The notes under the pieces: model-generated | Told to the model about the DNA's origin: nothing | Seen by the model: only the letters and a program-made list of their open reading frames with translations | Database searches by the model: none | Position numbers and translations under genes: made by a program | In this document: piece by piece, positions 42,363-49,755 of the stretch | Position numbering within the stretch: the first letter of the stretch is position 1 | Layout: each line of letters opens with the position of its first letter | DNA from: CBIFVZ01 sp966185765 | GTDB lineage: Bacteria > Pseudomonadota > Gammaproteobacteria > Enterobacterales > Enterobacteriaceae | DNA length: 64,000 bases | Assembly: GCA_966185765.1 (NCBI GenBank) | Contig: CBIFVZ010000010.1 | Coordinates: forward strand, 1-64,000 | Direction: 5' to 3'

Positions 42363-43270
42363 AAATCCTCTTTACCTTCCCTGGTCAGGGTACGCAGCGC
42401 CCCGGTATGCTCCATGATTTGCCCGCGCGGGACGACATTATCCGCCAGGTGCGCCAGACGCTGGGCGATGAAGTCGATACGCTGGATACGCCCGAGGCGC
42501 TTAAGCACACCCGGGCGGTGCAGCTTGCGCTGTTGATTACCGGTGTTGCCTGGGCGCGCGAGCTGGAGCGCCGTGGCGTGGTGCCGGATATGACCTGTGG
42601 GCTATCCATTGGTGCTTATCCGGCGGCGGTTATTGCCGGTGCGCTGCGTTTTGAAGATGCGTTAAAACTGGTGGCGCTGCGCGGCGATTTGATGGAGCAG
42701 GCGTATCCGCACGGCTACGGTTTAACGGCCATTATGGGGCTGACGCTCGAGCAGGTGGAACCGCTGCTGGAAGACGGCACCTTTATCGCCAATCTCAACG
42801 CCGAACGCCAGATTGTGATTGCTGGCAGTGATGCGGGTATGGCGCGCGTGGCGCAAAAGGCACTGGATAAAGGCGCTAATAAAGCGCACCGCCTGGCGGT
42901 CAGCGTGCCGTCGCACTGTGCGCTGCTCGATGAGCCTGCCCACCAGTTGCAGGAGGCATTTAATGCTATTGAGCTGGCGCGACCGCGTTGCGAGTACTTA
43001 AGCGGCAGCACCGCGCGGGTTATCTGGCAGCCGGAGCGTATCGCGACCGATCTCGCGCTGAATATGTCGCGCACCGTGCGCTGGCACGAGGCGATGGTAG
43101 CGGGCGAAGAGCGCGATGTGGGAATGGCGGTGGAGATGCCGCCCGGCGGCGTACTCACCTGCCTGACCCGCCAGGCCGTGACGCGTGAAGAGTCGATATC
43201 GCTTGAGCGCAGCGGCGTGGAGGTGGTAGTGCACCGGGTAACGCAATTACTCGAACGTGGGCGCGAATAG
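42359..43270 (+). CDS. mdcH: Malonate decarboxylase epsilon subunit (malonyl-CoA:ACP transacylase) MdcH
   Basis: The start at ATG 42359 (MKILFTFPGQGTQRPGML) gives 303 residues; a longer frame inside mdcG is rejected. It is a FabD-like acyltransferase: GQGTQ at residues 9-13, the nucleophile serine in TCGLSIGAYPA, and the late histidine in SVPSHCALLDEP. It charges the ACP with malonyl from malonyl-CoA, activating the enzyme. It is the last gene of the mdc operon and is followed by a GCACTGGCG/CGCCAGTGC hairpin. Confidence 0.95.
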   Translation: MKILFTFPGQGTQRPGMLHDLPARDDIIRQVRQTLGDEVDTLDTPEALKHTRAVQLALLITGVAWARELERRGVVPDMTCGLSIGAYPAAVIAGALRFEDALKLVALRGDLMEQAYPHGYGLTAIMGLTLEQVEPLLEDGTFIANLNAERQIVIAGSDAGMARVAQKALDKGANKAHRLAVSVPSHCALLDEPAHQLQEAFNAIELARPRCEYLSGSTARVIWQPERIATDLALNMSRTVRWHEAMVAGEERDVGMAVEMPPGGVLTCLTRQAVTREESISLERSGVEVVVHRVTQLLERGRE

Positions 43271-43295
43271 TATTTTAAGAGTGTTATTCACGAAG

Positions 43296-43330
43296 GCACT
43301 GGCGGCTGGAATAATAAAAGGCGCCAGTGC
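43296..43330 (+). other. Perfect hairpin downstream of mdcH
   Basis: GCACTGGCG (43296-43304) and CGCCAGTGC (43322-43330) form a 9-bp stem with a 17-nt loop, 26 bp past mdcH. G-rich rather than T-rich sequence follows, so it may protect the mRNA 3' end rather than terminate. Confidence 0.45.
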
Positions 43331-43655
43331 TCAGGGGGGAATAATTAAGGTTTCCGGTCAGTTTTTTCGCGAACCTGTATGTGTGCTAAAGGAGATGGGC
43401 GGCAAATGCAGTACGACGCGGCGCTGTTGTAGCGCATATCAAATAAGGCACATATCGCGTGTGCTTCCCGCCAGGTAGATTTCATGTTTCGCTCTGACAG
43501 TATGAGCATGCTTATCTTTTTACTGTTTTATGTTTTTCTCACCTGGATAAGCCTTTTTTGTATACTAAAAGCCGTTTTCTGCGACGAAAACCACAGGTGT
43601 TCTGAGGTTGGCAGAGTTAATACCATAGGCACAGTACAAAAGGGTGTTATTGCAT
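43331..43655 (+). promoter_or_regulatory. nhaB upstream region
   Basis: About 325 bp with rising AT content hold no recognised gene. A 97-codon frame (43484-43777) overlaps the nhaB start, is hydrophobic and cysteine-rich, and has no family; I do not call it. TATACT at 43561-43566 (in TTTTTGTATACTAAAAG) is the best promoter candidate for nhaB. Confidence 0.4.
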
Positions 43656-45215
43656 ATGCATGGTTCATATTCTCATGCCTTTATCAGGAATTTTTTGGGG
43701 AAAGCACCAGACTGGTACAAAGTTGCCATTATTCTTTTTTTAATAATCAACCCGTTGGTGTTCTTTTTTGTCAGTAAATTTCTGGCAGGCTGGATGTTGG
43801 TAGCAGAGTTTATTTTTACTCTGGCAATGGCGCTGAAGTGCTACCCGCTCCAGCCCGGCGGCCTGCTGGCGATTGAGGCGGTAATCATCGGCATGACCAG
43901 CGCCGGGGCAGTGAAACACGAAGTGGAAGCCAACCTGGAAGTGTTGCTGCTGCTAATTTTTATGGTGGCAGGCATCTATTTTATGAAGCAACTGCTGCTG
44001 TTTGTGTTCACCAAACTGCTGATTAGCCTGCGCTCCAAGACCGCATTGTCGTTGGCATTTTGCCTGGCCTCGGCATTTTTGTCGGCCTTTCTGGATGCGC
44101 TGACGGTAATTGCCGTGGTGATAAGCGTGGCGGTTGGATTTTATGCCATTTATCACCGGGTCGCCTCCGATGTGGGAGCGGACAAGAAATACTCGCTTAG
44201 CGATGACTCCGGGCTGCACAACAACGGGCGCCGGGCTATTCTTGAACAATTCAGAGCATTTTTACGTAGTCTGTTAATGCACGCGGGTGTGGGGAGCGCA
44301 TTAGGCGGCGTAATGACGATGGTGGGGGAGCCGCAAAACTTAATTATTGCGAAAAACGCCGACTGGAATTTTCTTGAGTTCTTTTTACGTATGTCACCGG
44401 TCACGGTGCCAGTCTTTTTCTGCGGCCTGTTAACCTGTTATCTGGTTGAGCGTTTCCACCTGTTTGGCTACGGCGCCAGACTGCCAAAGCGCGTCTATCG
44501 TGTGCTGGTTGATTACGATAAAACGGCTTCAGAAAAACGTACCGCGCAAGACAAGATGAAGCTGTGTGTACAGGCGTTGATTGGCCTCTGGCTGATTGCT
44601 TCACTGGCGCTTCACCTGGCGGAAGTGGGGTTGATTGGTTTGTCGGTCATTATCCTGGCGACCTCGCTGTGTGGAGTAACCGATGAGCACGCTCTGGGTG
44701 AAGCCTTTAAAGAATCGCTCCCCTTTACCGCGCTGCTAACGGTATTTTTTGCCGTTGTGGCGGTGATTATCGACCAGCAGCTGTTTGCGCCCGTTATCAA
44801 CTTTGTACTTCAGGCATCGGCATCGGCGCAGTTGTCGCTGTTTTATATTTTCAACGGTCTGCTCTCGGCAATATCAGATAATGTTTTTGTCGGTACGGTG
44901 TACATCAACGAGGTGAAAACAGCGCTGGAGCTGGGCAAAATCAGCCTGCCGCAGTTTGAACTGCTGGCTGTGGCAATTAATACCGGGACGAATCTGCCGT
45001 CGGTGGCCACACCCAACGGCCAGGCCGCGTTTTTGTTTCTGCTGACCTCGGCACTGGCACCGCTTATCAGGCTGTCTTACGGCAAAATGGTGATGATGGC
45101 GCTGCCTTACACGCTGGTATTAACCCTGGTTGGGCTGCTGTGCGTGGAGTTTACGCTGCCGCCAGTGACCGAATTTATGCAGCAACATCAGTTGATTACG
45201 CTACCAGTGAAATAA
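43656..45215 (+). CDS. nhaB: Na+/H+ antiporter NhaB
   Basis: The start at ATG 43656 (MHGSYSHAFIRNFLGKAPDWYK) gives 519 residues and aligns the N-terminus with E. coli NhaB (513); GTG 43644 is an alternative. About 12 hydrophobic segments are visible. Conserved parts include AGWMLVAEFIFTLAMALKCY, SAFLDALTVIAVVISVAVGF, GVMTMVGEPQNLIIAK, and NTGTNLPSVATPNGQAAFLF. It exchanges cytoplasmic Na+ for periplasmic H+. In E. coli nhaB is next to fadR; here it follows the mdc operon and ends at a strong terminator. Confidence 0.94.
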   Translation: MHGSYSHAFIRNFLGKAPDWYKVAIILFLIINPLVFFFVSKFLAGWMLVAEFIFTLAMALKCYPLQPGGLLAIEAVIIGMTSAGAVKHEVEANLEVLLLLIFMVAGIYFMKQLLLFVFTKLLISLRSKTALSLAFCLASAFLSAFLDALTVIAVVISVAVGFYAIYHRVASDVGADKKYSLSDDSGLHNNGRRAILEQFRAFLRSLLMHAGVGSALGGVMTMVGEPQNLIIAKNADWNFLEFFLRMSPVTVPVFFCGLLTCYLVERFHLFGYGARLPKRVYRVLVDYDKTASEKRTAQDKMKLCVQALIGLWLIASLALHLAEVGLIGLSVIILATSLCGVTDEHALGEAFKESLPFTALLTVFFAVVAVIIDQQLFAPVINFVLQASASAQLSLFYIFNGLLSAISDNVFVGTVYINEVKTALELGKISLPQFELLAVAINTGTNLPSVATPNGQAAFLFLLTSALAPLIRLSYGKMVMMALPYTLVLTLVGLLCVEFTLPPVTEFMQQHQLITLPVK

Positions 45216-45228
45216 ATCACTGCTCGTC

Positions 45229-45260
45229 TACGCCGCCGTTACTGGCGGCGTATTTCATCT
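45229..45260 (+). terminator. Terminator of nhaB
   Basis: TACGCCGCC and GGCGGCGTA arms form a 9-bp perfect stem with loop GTTACT, followed by TTTCATCTTCT, 13 bp past the stop. Confidence 0.8.
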
Positions 45261-45273
45261 TCTGGCTATGGCC

Positions 45274-45289
45274 TGTGATATTTCTCACA
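45274..45289 (+). promoter_or_regulatory. Ideal CRP site upstream of a dead sugar permease
   Basis: TGTGA-TATTTC-TCACA matches the TGTGA-N6-TCACA consensus in all ten conserved positions. A TATACT -10 lies at 45361-45366, placing the site roughly 90 bp before the likely transcription start, a usable class I position. Confidence 0.75.
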
Positions 45290-45399
45290 CCTCACTCTAT
45301 CAGACAAAATAAGGGAAACAGCCGGACAAATAACGCAAAGTGACGGTTGCGTTGCGCTCATATACTGTTCGACACCATAACAAGAACAGGTACTCTACG

Positions 45400-45616
45400 A
45401 TGGCAGCAACGGAAAAACTCTCAGACAGTTACGTCGTCATTGGTGTCAAAGAAAAAGTGGGCTATGGGTTAGGTGATTTTGCCTCAAACCTTTTCCTTTG
45501 ACTTTATCTCGCTGACTGACGTGCGGCATCTCGGTGCTCAGCTGGCGTTTAGCGCCTGGGAGTATGAACGTAATGGGGATGATACTCCGATATTGCCGTG
45601 TTGGCGCTGCGACTAA
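45400..45616 (+). pseudogene. Remnant of a GPH-family sugar permease gene (N-terminus) fused to unidentified sequence
   Basis: ATG 45400 opens a frame of 33 codons: MAATEKLSDSYVV, then KEKVGYGLGDFASNLF, then a TGA stop at 45499-45501. The segment after residue 16 is the hallmark start of GPH-family (MelB/UidB/YicJ-like) sugar:cation symporters, which run about 450-470 residues. The following bases read in a shifted frame as FDFISLTDVRHLG and LAFSAWEYERN up to a stop at 45614-45616. I cannot place that piece; it may be the 3' end of a neighbouring sugar-metabolism gene. A large internal deletion is the simplest explanation. The promoter and CRP site remain intact. Confidence 0.8.
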
Positions 45617-45711
45617 CGCAATGGGATGCGTTCGTGGAAGGCGGGGGAGTGAGTGGGGTGAATCACGTTGTTAAATGCAAGAACTGGCTCGTGCTGCATG
45701 GAGTAAGCCAG

Positions 45712-45740
45712 CAGGGAATAAACAATCGGTTTATTCCCTG
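45712..45740 (-). terminator. Hairpin downstream of the phosphoethanolamine transferase gene
   Basis: A perfect 12-bp stem (CAGGGAATAAAC and GTTTATTCCCTG, loop AATCG) lies 11 bp past the minus-strand stop codon. It lacks a long T run. Confidence 0.6.
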
Positions 45741-45750
45741 TATCAATGTG

Positions 45751-47262
45751 TTACCTGGAAATATCAATTGCGCCAATATCTTCAACAAAATTGGGCTGTA
45801 AACGTTCTAACCATATGGGCGCGCTGGGATCGTCTTTGCAGTCAAATAGCTGAAACTGGTGGTCCAGACTTTCTTCATGCACGCCCATCCAGGAAGCCAG
45901 CCCATCAATAAATTTCAGTCCGGATTTTAATGCATCGCATTGACGGCTTTCACGTGCGTCGGAAGATAGGGTGAAGAGAGGCACACTGAAGCTGTTCATG
46001 CTGTATCCATGCACAAACCTGATTTCTTTTTTGAATTTCCCATGAAGAAGCCCGTGGTCGGCGAAATAGGTCAGGGTGTAGCTCAGGTCGGCATCCTGAT
46101 ATCGTTTATTTAGCGCAGAATAGAGGGATTCAATAATCTCATCAGTTTTCTTGATAGAGTTAACATAGCAGTCAACGTATGACAGTTCACTGTTGTCTGA
46201 TGTGAAATAGACAGGATAGTCTTCCACCCTCGCACAGGCTCTGGGATGTGAGCCATAAAGATGAACAACAATGAATTTTCTTTCGTGTGTATCGTCAGCT
46301 AACGCTTTGTTGAATTTATCAATGAGTAAAAAGTCGCTGGTGTTTTTTGCGACAAATGCTCCTTTTTTGGTAAAGTCACGGTAGTCACTTTTACTGGCAA
46401 TAGCAGAAATTGGGGTGCTGATATCATCCGCAGAATCCTGGTTTGATAACCAGTACGTTTTAAATCCAGCCGAATTCGCTAAATCCACAATATTTTTATT
46501 GAAGTTTCCTGTGCCGTTGTTATTTCTGGTGAGCATGTTGCTTAATGAGGCAATCGTATTGCTACCTCCCGCAATGAGACCATTTACCACTAATCCATTG
46601 TTAGACATAAATGGTGTATTTTCCAGCGGGTAGCCATAGGCATTGAGATAATCAGCGCGTACGCTTTCACCAATAATAAGTACGTAAGTGTTATATTTCT
46701 TATTTATAACAGATACATTGCGCCAGTCATTGGTATAGCTGGTGAGCTCATTTGAGATTCCTTTCATATTACGAATGGAGCTATAGGCCTCTTTGAAAAA
46801 CACGCCGCTGTCCTGACCAAAAAATGACACTACCGCAAAGGAGGATATTACCAGATGGTTACTATAGTTTTTAAATGACAGACGAGTATATATGTATCGA
46901 AAACCTATCATGGCCAGAATAACGCCTGCTGAATAGATTAGGCTGGAAAGAGGTATCTGGCTTAGAAATTCTTTCGCTTCCTGAGCATTTGTTGCCTGAA
47001 GAGATGCGACACTTTGATAGGTTGGCAGACCAAATAGTTTCCCTACAGGAATATATAATGCCTGTATTAGAAAAACAGGAAAGGCGATACACCAAAAAAT
47101 CTTTTTTGAGAAGCTCAATATTAAAATGAAGCACATAAAAAGAAACGCGTTTCTTTCAGACGAGCCTGCCCCAAGACCCTTTAATGTGAGTTGGCAGATA
47201 AGGAACAAAAAAAGTAGAGATAGAGTATAAATGACAAACCTGGCCCTTACCGACATGTCCAT
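45751..47262 (-). CDS. Sulfatase-type membrane phosphoethanolamine transferase
   Basis: The 503-residue protein starts MDMSVRARFVIYTLSLLF. Five hydrophobic segments in residues 1-150 are followed by a periplasmic alkaline-phosphatase-like domain. Motifs visible are VLIIGESVRADYLNAYGYPL (metal-binding Glu), GSNTIASLSNMLTRNN (nucleophile Thr), VVHLYGSHPRACAR, and FADHGLLHGKF (metal-binding Asp-His). The domain places it with EptA/EptB/EptC/OpgE enzymes that add phosphoethanolamine to lipid A, core or glucans; the acceptor is unknown. The gene is clearly AT-richer than the mdc genes and probably acquired. It lies between nhaB and mdcR. Confidence 0.85.
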   Translation of the reverse strand: MDMSVRARFVIYTLSLLFLFLICQLTLKGLGAGSSERNAFLFMCFILILSFSKKIFWCIAFPVFLIQALYIPVGKLFGLPTYQSVASLQATNAQEAKEFLSQIPLSSLIYSAGVILAMIGFRYIYTRLSFKNYSNHLVISSFAVVSFFGQDSGVFFKEAYSSIRNMKGISNELTSYTNDWRNVSVINKKYNTYVLIIGESVRADYLNAYGYPLENTPFMSNNGLVVNGLIAGGSNTIASLSNMLTRNNNGTGNFNKNIVDLANSAGFKTYWLSNQDSADDISTPISAIASKSDYRDFTKKGAFVAKNTSDFLLIDKFNKALADDTHERKFIVVHLYGSHPRACARVEDYPVYFTSDNSELSYVDCYVNSIKKTDEIIESLYSALNKRYQDADLSYTLTYFADHGLLHGKFKKEIRFVHGYSMNSFSVPLFTLSSDARESRQCDALKSGLKFIDGLASWMGVHEESLDHQFQLFDCKDDPSAPIWLERLQPNFVEDIGAIDISR

Positions 47263-47495
47263 AGCGCCTTTAATAATTAGCTTAAGATATTTCTTATCGT
47301 GATGATATCAAGCGAAGATAACGCTGGGTATACCTGGGGTGAGTGTTTGTACGTTCTTTGACTTCCATTACTCTGAAAATAGTGTTTTTGTTTGTCTTTT
47401 GTTTAATTATTTGGTCTTTGTAAAATTATTTTTTAAGTTTTTGTTGAGTGTTATCTCATTTTTTTCGGTAAACAGCCAACTCATAAGCGCTATAT
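47263..47495. other. AT-rich spacer between phosphoethanolamine transferase and mdcR genes
   Basis: About 230 bp, very T-rich on the plus strand (47380-47480), hold no recognised gene. The stretch probably contains the transferase promoter and the mdcR 3' end. Confidence 0.4.
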
Positions 47496-48440
47496 TTATT
47501 TATTCAGCATCCTCAATTCTACTTCACCACGCCTTAGCGCATACATCCTGCCCTCTGCCGCCAGTGCTAACAGGTTGGGATCATGTTCACGGTTACGTGG
47601 GAACACAATCGCTATTAGCTGTCGCATCTGATAGGGCTGAGCGAGCTTAAGCAGTTGTACGTCGTTGCCGTAGACTTTTTTCATGCGCCCGGGCATGAGC
47701 GTCATGCCCACGCCTGCCTGCACCAGGCTCAGCATGGAGAAGATATCGTTAACCCGCATGACGATGTGTGGCTCGAAACCGGCAATGTGAAATGCTTCCT
47801 GAAAGCCCGCGTAGGTGGCAAACCCTTCTGCCAGCGAGACAAACTTCTGGTCACTGAAATCGCGCAGGTCCGCTGGTGCGGTATTATCCAGTGCAATGCT
47901 GACCGGGGCCGCCAGACAGATATCATCTTCAAATAGCGGCAAGACTTCGAGGCGGCTGCGATCGATTTCGCTTTCTGAAATGGAAATCAGAATGGCATCC
48001 AGCGTGCCGTCGTCGAGCATAGTAAGCAGCGCCTGGTTTGAGCCCATCGTCAGGTCCAGCTCCACTTCCGGGCGCCTGAGTTTCATCCCCATAATCAGCT
48101 GCGGCACGGTTTCGAGCGTCAATGAGTACAGCGTACCGATGCGCAACCGCCCAAGGCCGAACCCTCCGGTGCGCCGGGTCTCTTCTATACCACGCGTCAT
48201 CGCATCTGTCGCTTGTGTGGCGTATTTCAGTAGCGTATGTGCAGCCGGAAGCGCCACCAGATTACGTCCTTTGTGGGTAAACAGCGGACAGCAAATTTCA
48301 TCTTCAAGGGAATGCAGTGCACGGTGCACGCTGACGCTACTTAACCCCAGCGCTTCAGCGGTGCGGGCAATGTTCTCTTTTTCCATAAACGTGATGAACA
48401 CCGTGAGCTTACGGAATGTGATGTCGTTGTCGATGGGCAT
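47496..48440 (-). CDS. mdcR: LysR-family regulator, MdcR-like (malonate utilisation)
   Basis: The start at ATG 48440 (MPIDNDITFRKLTVFITF) gives 314 residues; the frame further upstream lies in the divergent promoter region. The winged helix-turn-helix covers residues 8-67 (NIARTAEALGLSSVSVHRALHSLE). The effector domain follows, with GRLRIGTLYSLTLETVPQLIMG, LDLTMGSNQ and VNDIFSMLSLVQAGVGMTLMPGRMKKVY. These stretches match Klebsiella MdcR as I recall it, so malonate sensing is likely. However, it is 4.2 kb from mdcH and divergent from the EF_0829-type operon, so it may also act there. Confidence 0.8.
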   Translation of the reverse strand: MPIDNDITFRKLTVFITFMEKENIARTAEALGLSSVSVHRALHSLEDEICCPLFTHKGRNLVALPAAHTLLKYATQATDAMTRGIEETRRTGGFGLGRLRIGTLYSLTLETVPQLIMGMKLRRPEVELDLTMGSNQALLTMLDDGTLDAILISISESEIDRSRLEVLPLFEDDICLAAPVSIALDNTAPADLRDFSDQKFVSLAEGFATYAGFQEAFHIAGFEPHIVMRVNDIFSMLSLVQAGVGMTLMPGRMKKVYGNDVQLLKLAQPYQMRQLIAIVFPRNREHDPNLLALAAEGRMYALRRGEVELRMLNK

Positions 48441-48549
48441 GAGTATGTCACGTGATACGTTTTTCTGATGCTTGCGCCATGAAGTGAAGTCTGTCGCAAA
48501 AATGGATACCAGAGTATCGCGTGTCAACGGGCAAAAACGTGCCATAACG

Positions 48550-48565
48550 TGTGATTTTCATCACA
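48550..48565 (+). promoter_or_regulatory. Ideal CRP site in the mdcR / EF_0829-type operon intergenic region
   Basis: TGTGA-TTTTCA-TCACA matches the CRP consensus in all ten key positions. It lies about 150-170 bp before the first gene of the catabolic operon and 110 bp before mdcR. Catabolite control is therefore likely for at least one of the two. Confidence 0.78.
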
Positions 48566-48600
48566 TAAAACCAGCGATTAATCACAATTTTAAGGTGTTT

Positions 48601-48616
48601 TGTGGAGCAGATCACT
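48601..48616 (+). promoter_or_regulatory. Second, weaker CRP-like site
   Basis: TGTGG-AGCAGA-TCACT has two mismatches to the CRP consensus. It is 51 bp downstream of the ideal site, about five helical turns, so both would face the same side of the DNA. Confidence 0.4.
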
Positions 48617-48629
48617 CTACACAGCGCCA

Positions 48630-48649
48630 TTTCCACTTTGAAACGGAAA
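48630..48649 (+). promoter_or_regulatory. Imperfect dyad, candidate operator for the operon regulator
   Basis: TTTCC and GGAAA arms flank ACTTTGAAAC; 14 of 20 positions are self-complementary. It lies between the CRP sites and the first start codon and could bind the PRD regulator or the LysR protein. Confidence 0.35.
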
Positions 48650-48718
48650 ATAACTCGCTACAAACCTGGGCTTACAAAAAGTAGGTTTATGTCATCACCA
48701 GTTAATAGGGTACTAAGC

Positions 48719-49060
48719 GTGGAAAACACAACGGTAATGATTGAGGAAACGGGCGACAAAGTCGCGCTGACCGCACAGCTTGGCGAGCAGATGCTGGCCT
48801 GGACGAAGGCGCTGCTGGCAGAGCAGGGCATCACGCCAAATGATGTGCAGGAGCAAATGCTGAACTCTCACGTGCGTGCAATGGCCCACCGGTCTGTGAC
48901 CGGCGAGCCGCTGCCAGAGGTGGACTACAGCCTGTTTGAGGAAATTTCAGAAGACTCGATGGAACTGGCTAAAAAAGTGGTTAACGAGTTTGGCAACCTG
49001 CCGGTTGAAGAGGCCTGGTTACTGTCGGTGCATTTCGAAGTGGCGAAAGACAATCTTTAA
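48719..49060 (+). CDS. Free-standing PRD-domain protein (EF_0829/TIGR03582 type)
   Basis: The chosen start is GTG 48719, 8 nt after AGGG, giving 113 residues; ATG 48689 or ATG 48737 are possible. The whole product is one PTS regulation domain. The two phosphorylatable histidines expected in a PRD are present at H51 (LNSHVRAMAHR) and H105 (LLSVHFEVAKD). No DNA- or RNA-binding domain is attached. It heads an operon whose other end encodes a PRD/EIIB/EIIA regulator, so phosphorylation of this domain may tune that regulator or an enzyme. Its role is not known for any family member I can recall. Confidence 0.85.
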   Translation: MENTTVMIEETGDKVALTAQLGEQMLAWTKALLAEQGITPNDVQEQMLNSHVRAMAHRSVTGEPLPEVDYSLFEEISEDSMELAKKVVNEFGNLPVEEAWLLSVHFEVAKDNL

Positions 49061-49076
49061 ATTACAGGAGCGATAA

Positions 49077-49436
49077 ATGGAACAGATTACAGTAGTGATT
49101 GGCGATCGTCTGGGTAAAGGTCAGAAAGTCGCTGCAGGCGTTGAGAAAGCAGGCGGTCGTGCGGTGGTGGTACCGGGCGTTGCGGCAGACATGAAGCTTG
49201 GCGATGTGATGAAAGCAGAAAACGCGACCTTCGGTATCTCCTTTTGCGGCAGCGGCGGCGCAGGGGCTATCACTGCGCAGACTAAATACGGCTACAAAGC
49301 CAAATACGGTATGCGCTCTGTAGATGAAGGTGTAACGGCTATCAACGAAGGTTGCAACGTGCTGGGCTTTGGCTTCATGGATAAAGAAGAGCTGGGTGAG
49401 CGCCTCGTAGAAGCCTGGAAGAAGAAGTACGCATGA
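49077..49436 (+). CDS. Glycine-rich SFCGS-family protein (EF_0830/TIGR03577), RpiB/LacAB-like by eye
   Basis: The 119-residue protein starts after ACAGGAGCGATAA. The family motif is GISFCGSGGAGAI at residues 53-65. Its function is unassigned. Read against E. coli RpiB, the order of features agrees. A Rossmann-type start (VVIGDRLGKGQK) is followed by G-I-x-x-C-G-x-G-x-G where RpiB has its catalytic C66. Later NVLGFGF matches NVLAFGS, and EELGERLVEAW matches ELAKMIVDAW. C57 would be the catalytic cysteine. The RpiB histidine before NVL is not conserved. I infer an isomerase-like sugar-phosphate fold, untested. Confidence 0.82.
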   Translation: MEQITVVIGDRLGKGQKVAAGVEKAGGRAVVVPGVAADMKLGDVMKAENATFGISFCGSGGAGAITAQTKYGYKAKYGMRSVDEGVTAINEGCNVLGFGFMDKEELGERLVEAWKKKYA

Positions 49437-49729
49437 AAGAGCAATTCACCACTACGGTGAGGGTCTCCGGCAAAGGTGATACCAAAGCGAAAGCCTTTGC
49501 CGACGCCCTGAACCATGTTCAGGGCACCGTCATGAAATCCACACCCCACATCCTGCTGCGTATTGAGCCTCAGGATATTAGCGTGGTTCAGGCGCGAGTA
49601 GCGGTGCGCAAAGAGGCGTTTTTATTCTTCTTTCTGCGCCGGGAGCGGCAGAATTTCAGCGTTGAACTGGATGTGACCGTACAGGTGACGTCCGTGAATC
49701 TCGATAAAGTAGATTTTGTCGCGCAATAA
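49433..49729 (+). CDS. DUF4312 family protein (EF_0831/TIGR03578)
   Basis: The 98-residue protein overlaps the SFCGS gene by 4 bp (ATGA). The N-terminal half is helical (KAKAFADALNHVQGTVMK). The C-terminal half is beta-rich with an unusual aromatic run (KEAFLFFFLRRERQ). No signal peptide or clear membrane segment is seen; the aromatic run might dock on the membrane proteins encoded next. Its function is unknown. Family assignment rests on position and size within the conserved gene set. Confidence 0.8.
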   Translation: MKEQFTTTVRVSGKGDTKAKAFADALNHVQGTVMKSTPHILLRIEPQDISVVQARVAVRKEAFLFFFLRRERQNFSVELDVTVQVTSVNLDKVDFVAQ

Positions 49730-49755
49730 CAAAACATCAACACAAGGGTAGCGTG

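Noticed and set aside
43484..43777. 97-codon frame upstream of and into nhaB
   Set aside because: It overlaps the nhaB start in another frame, has no ribosome site and matches no family.
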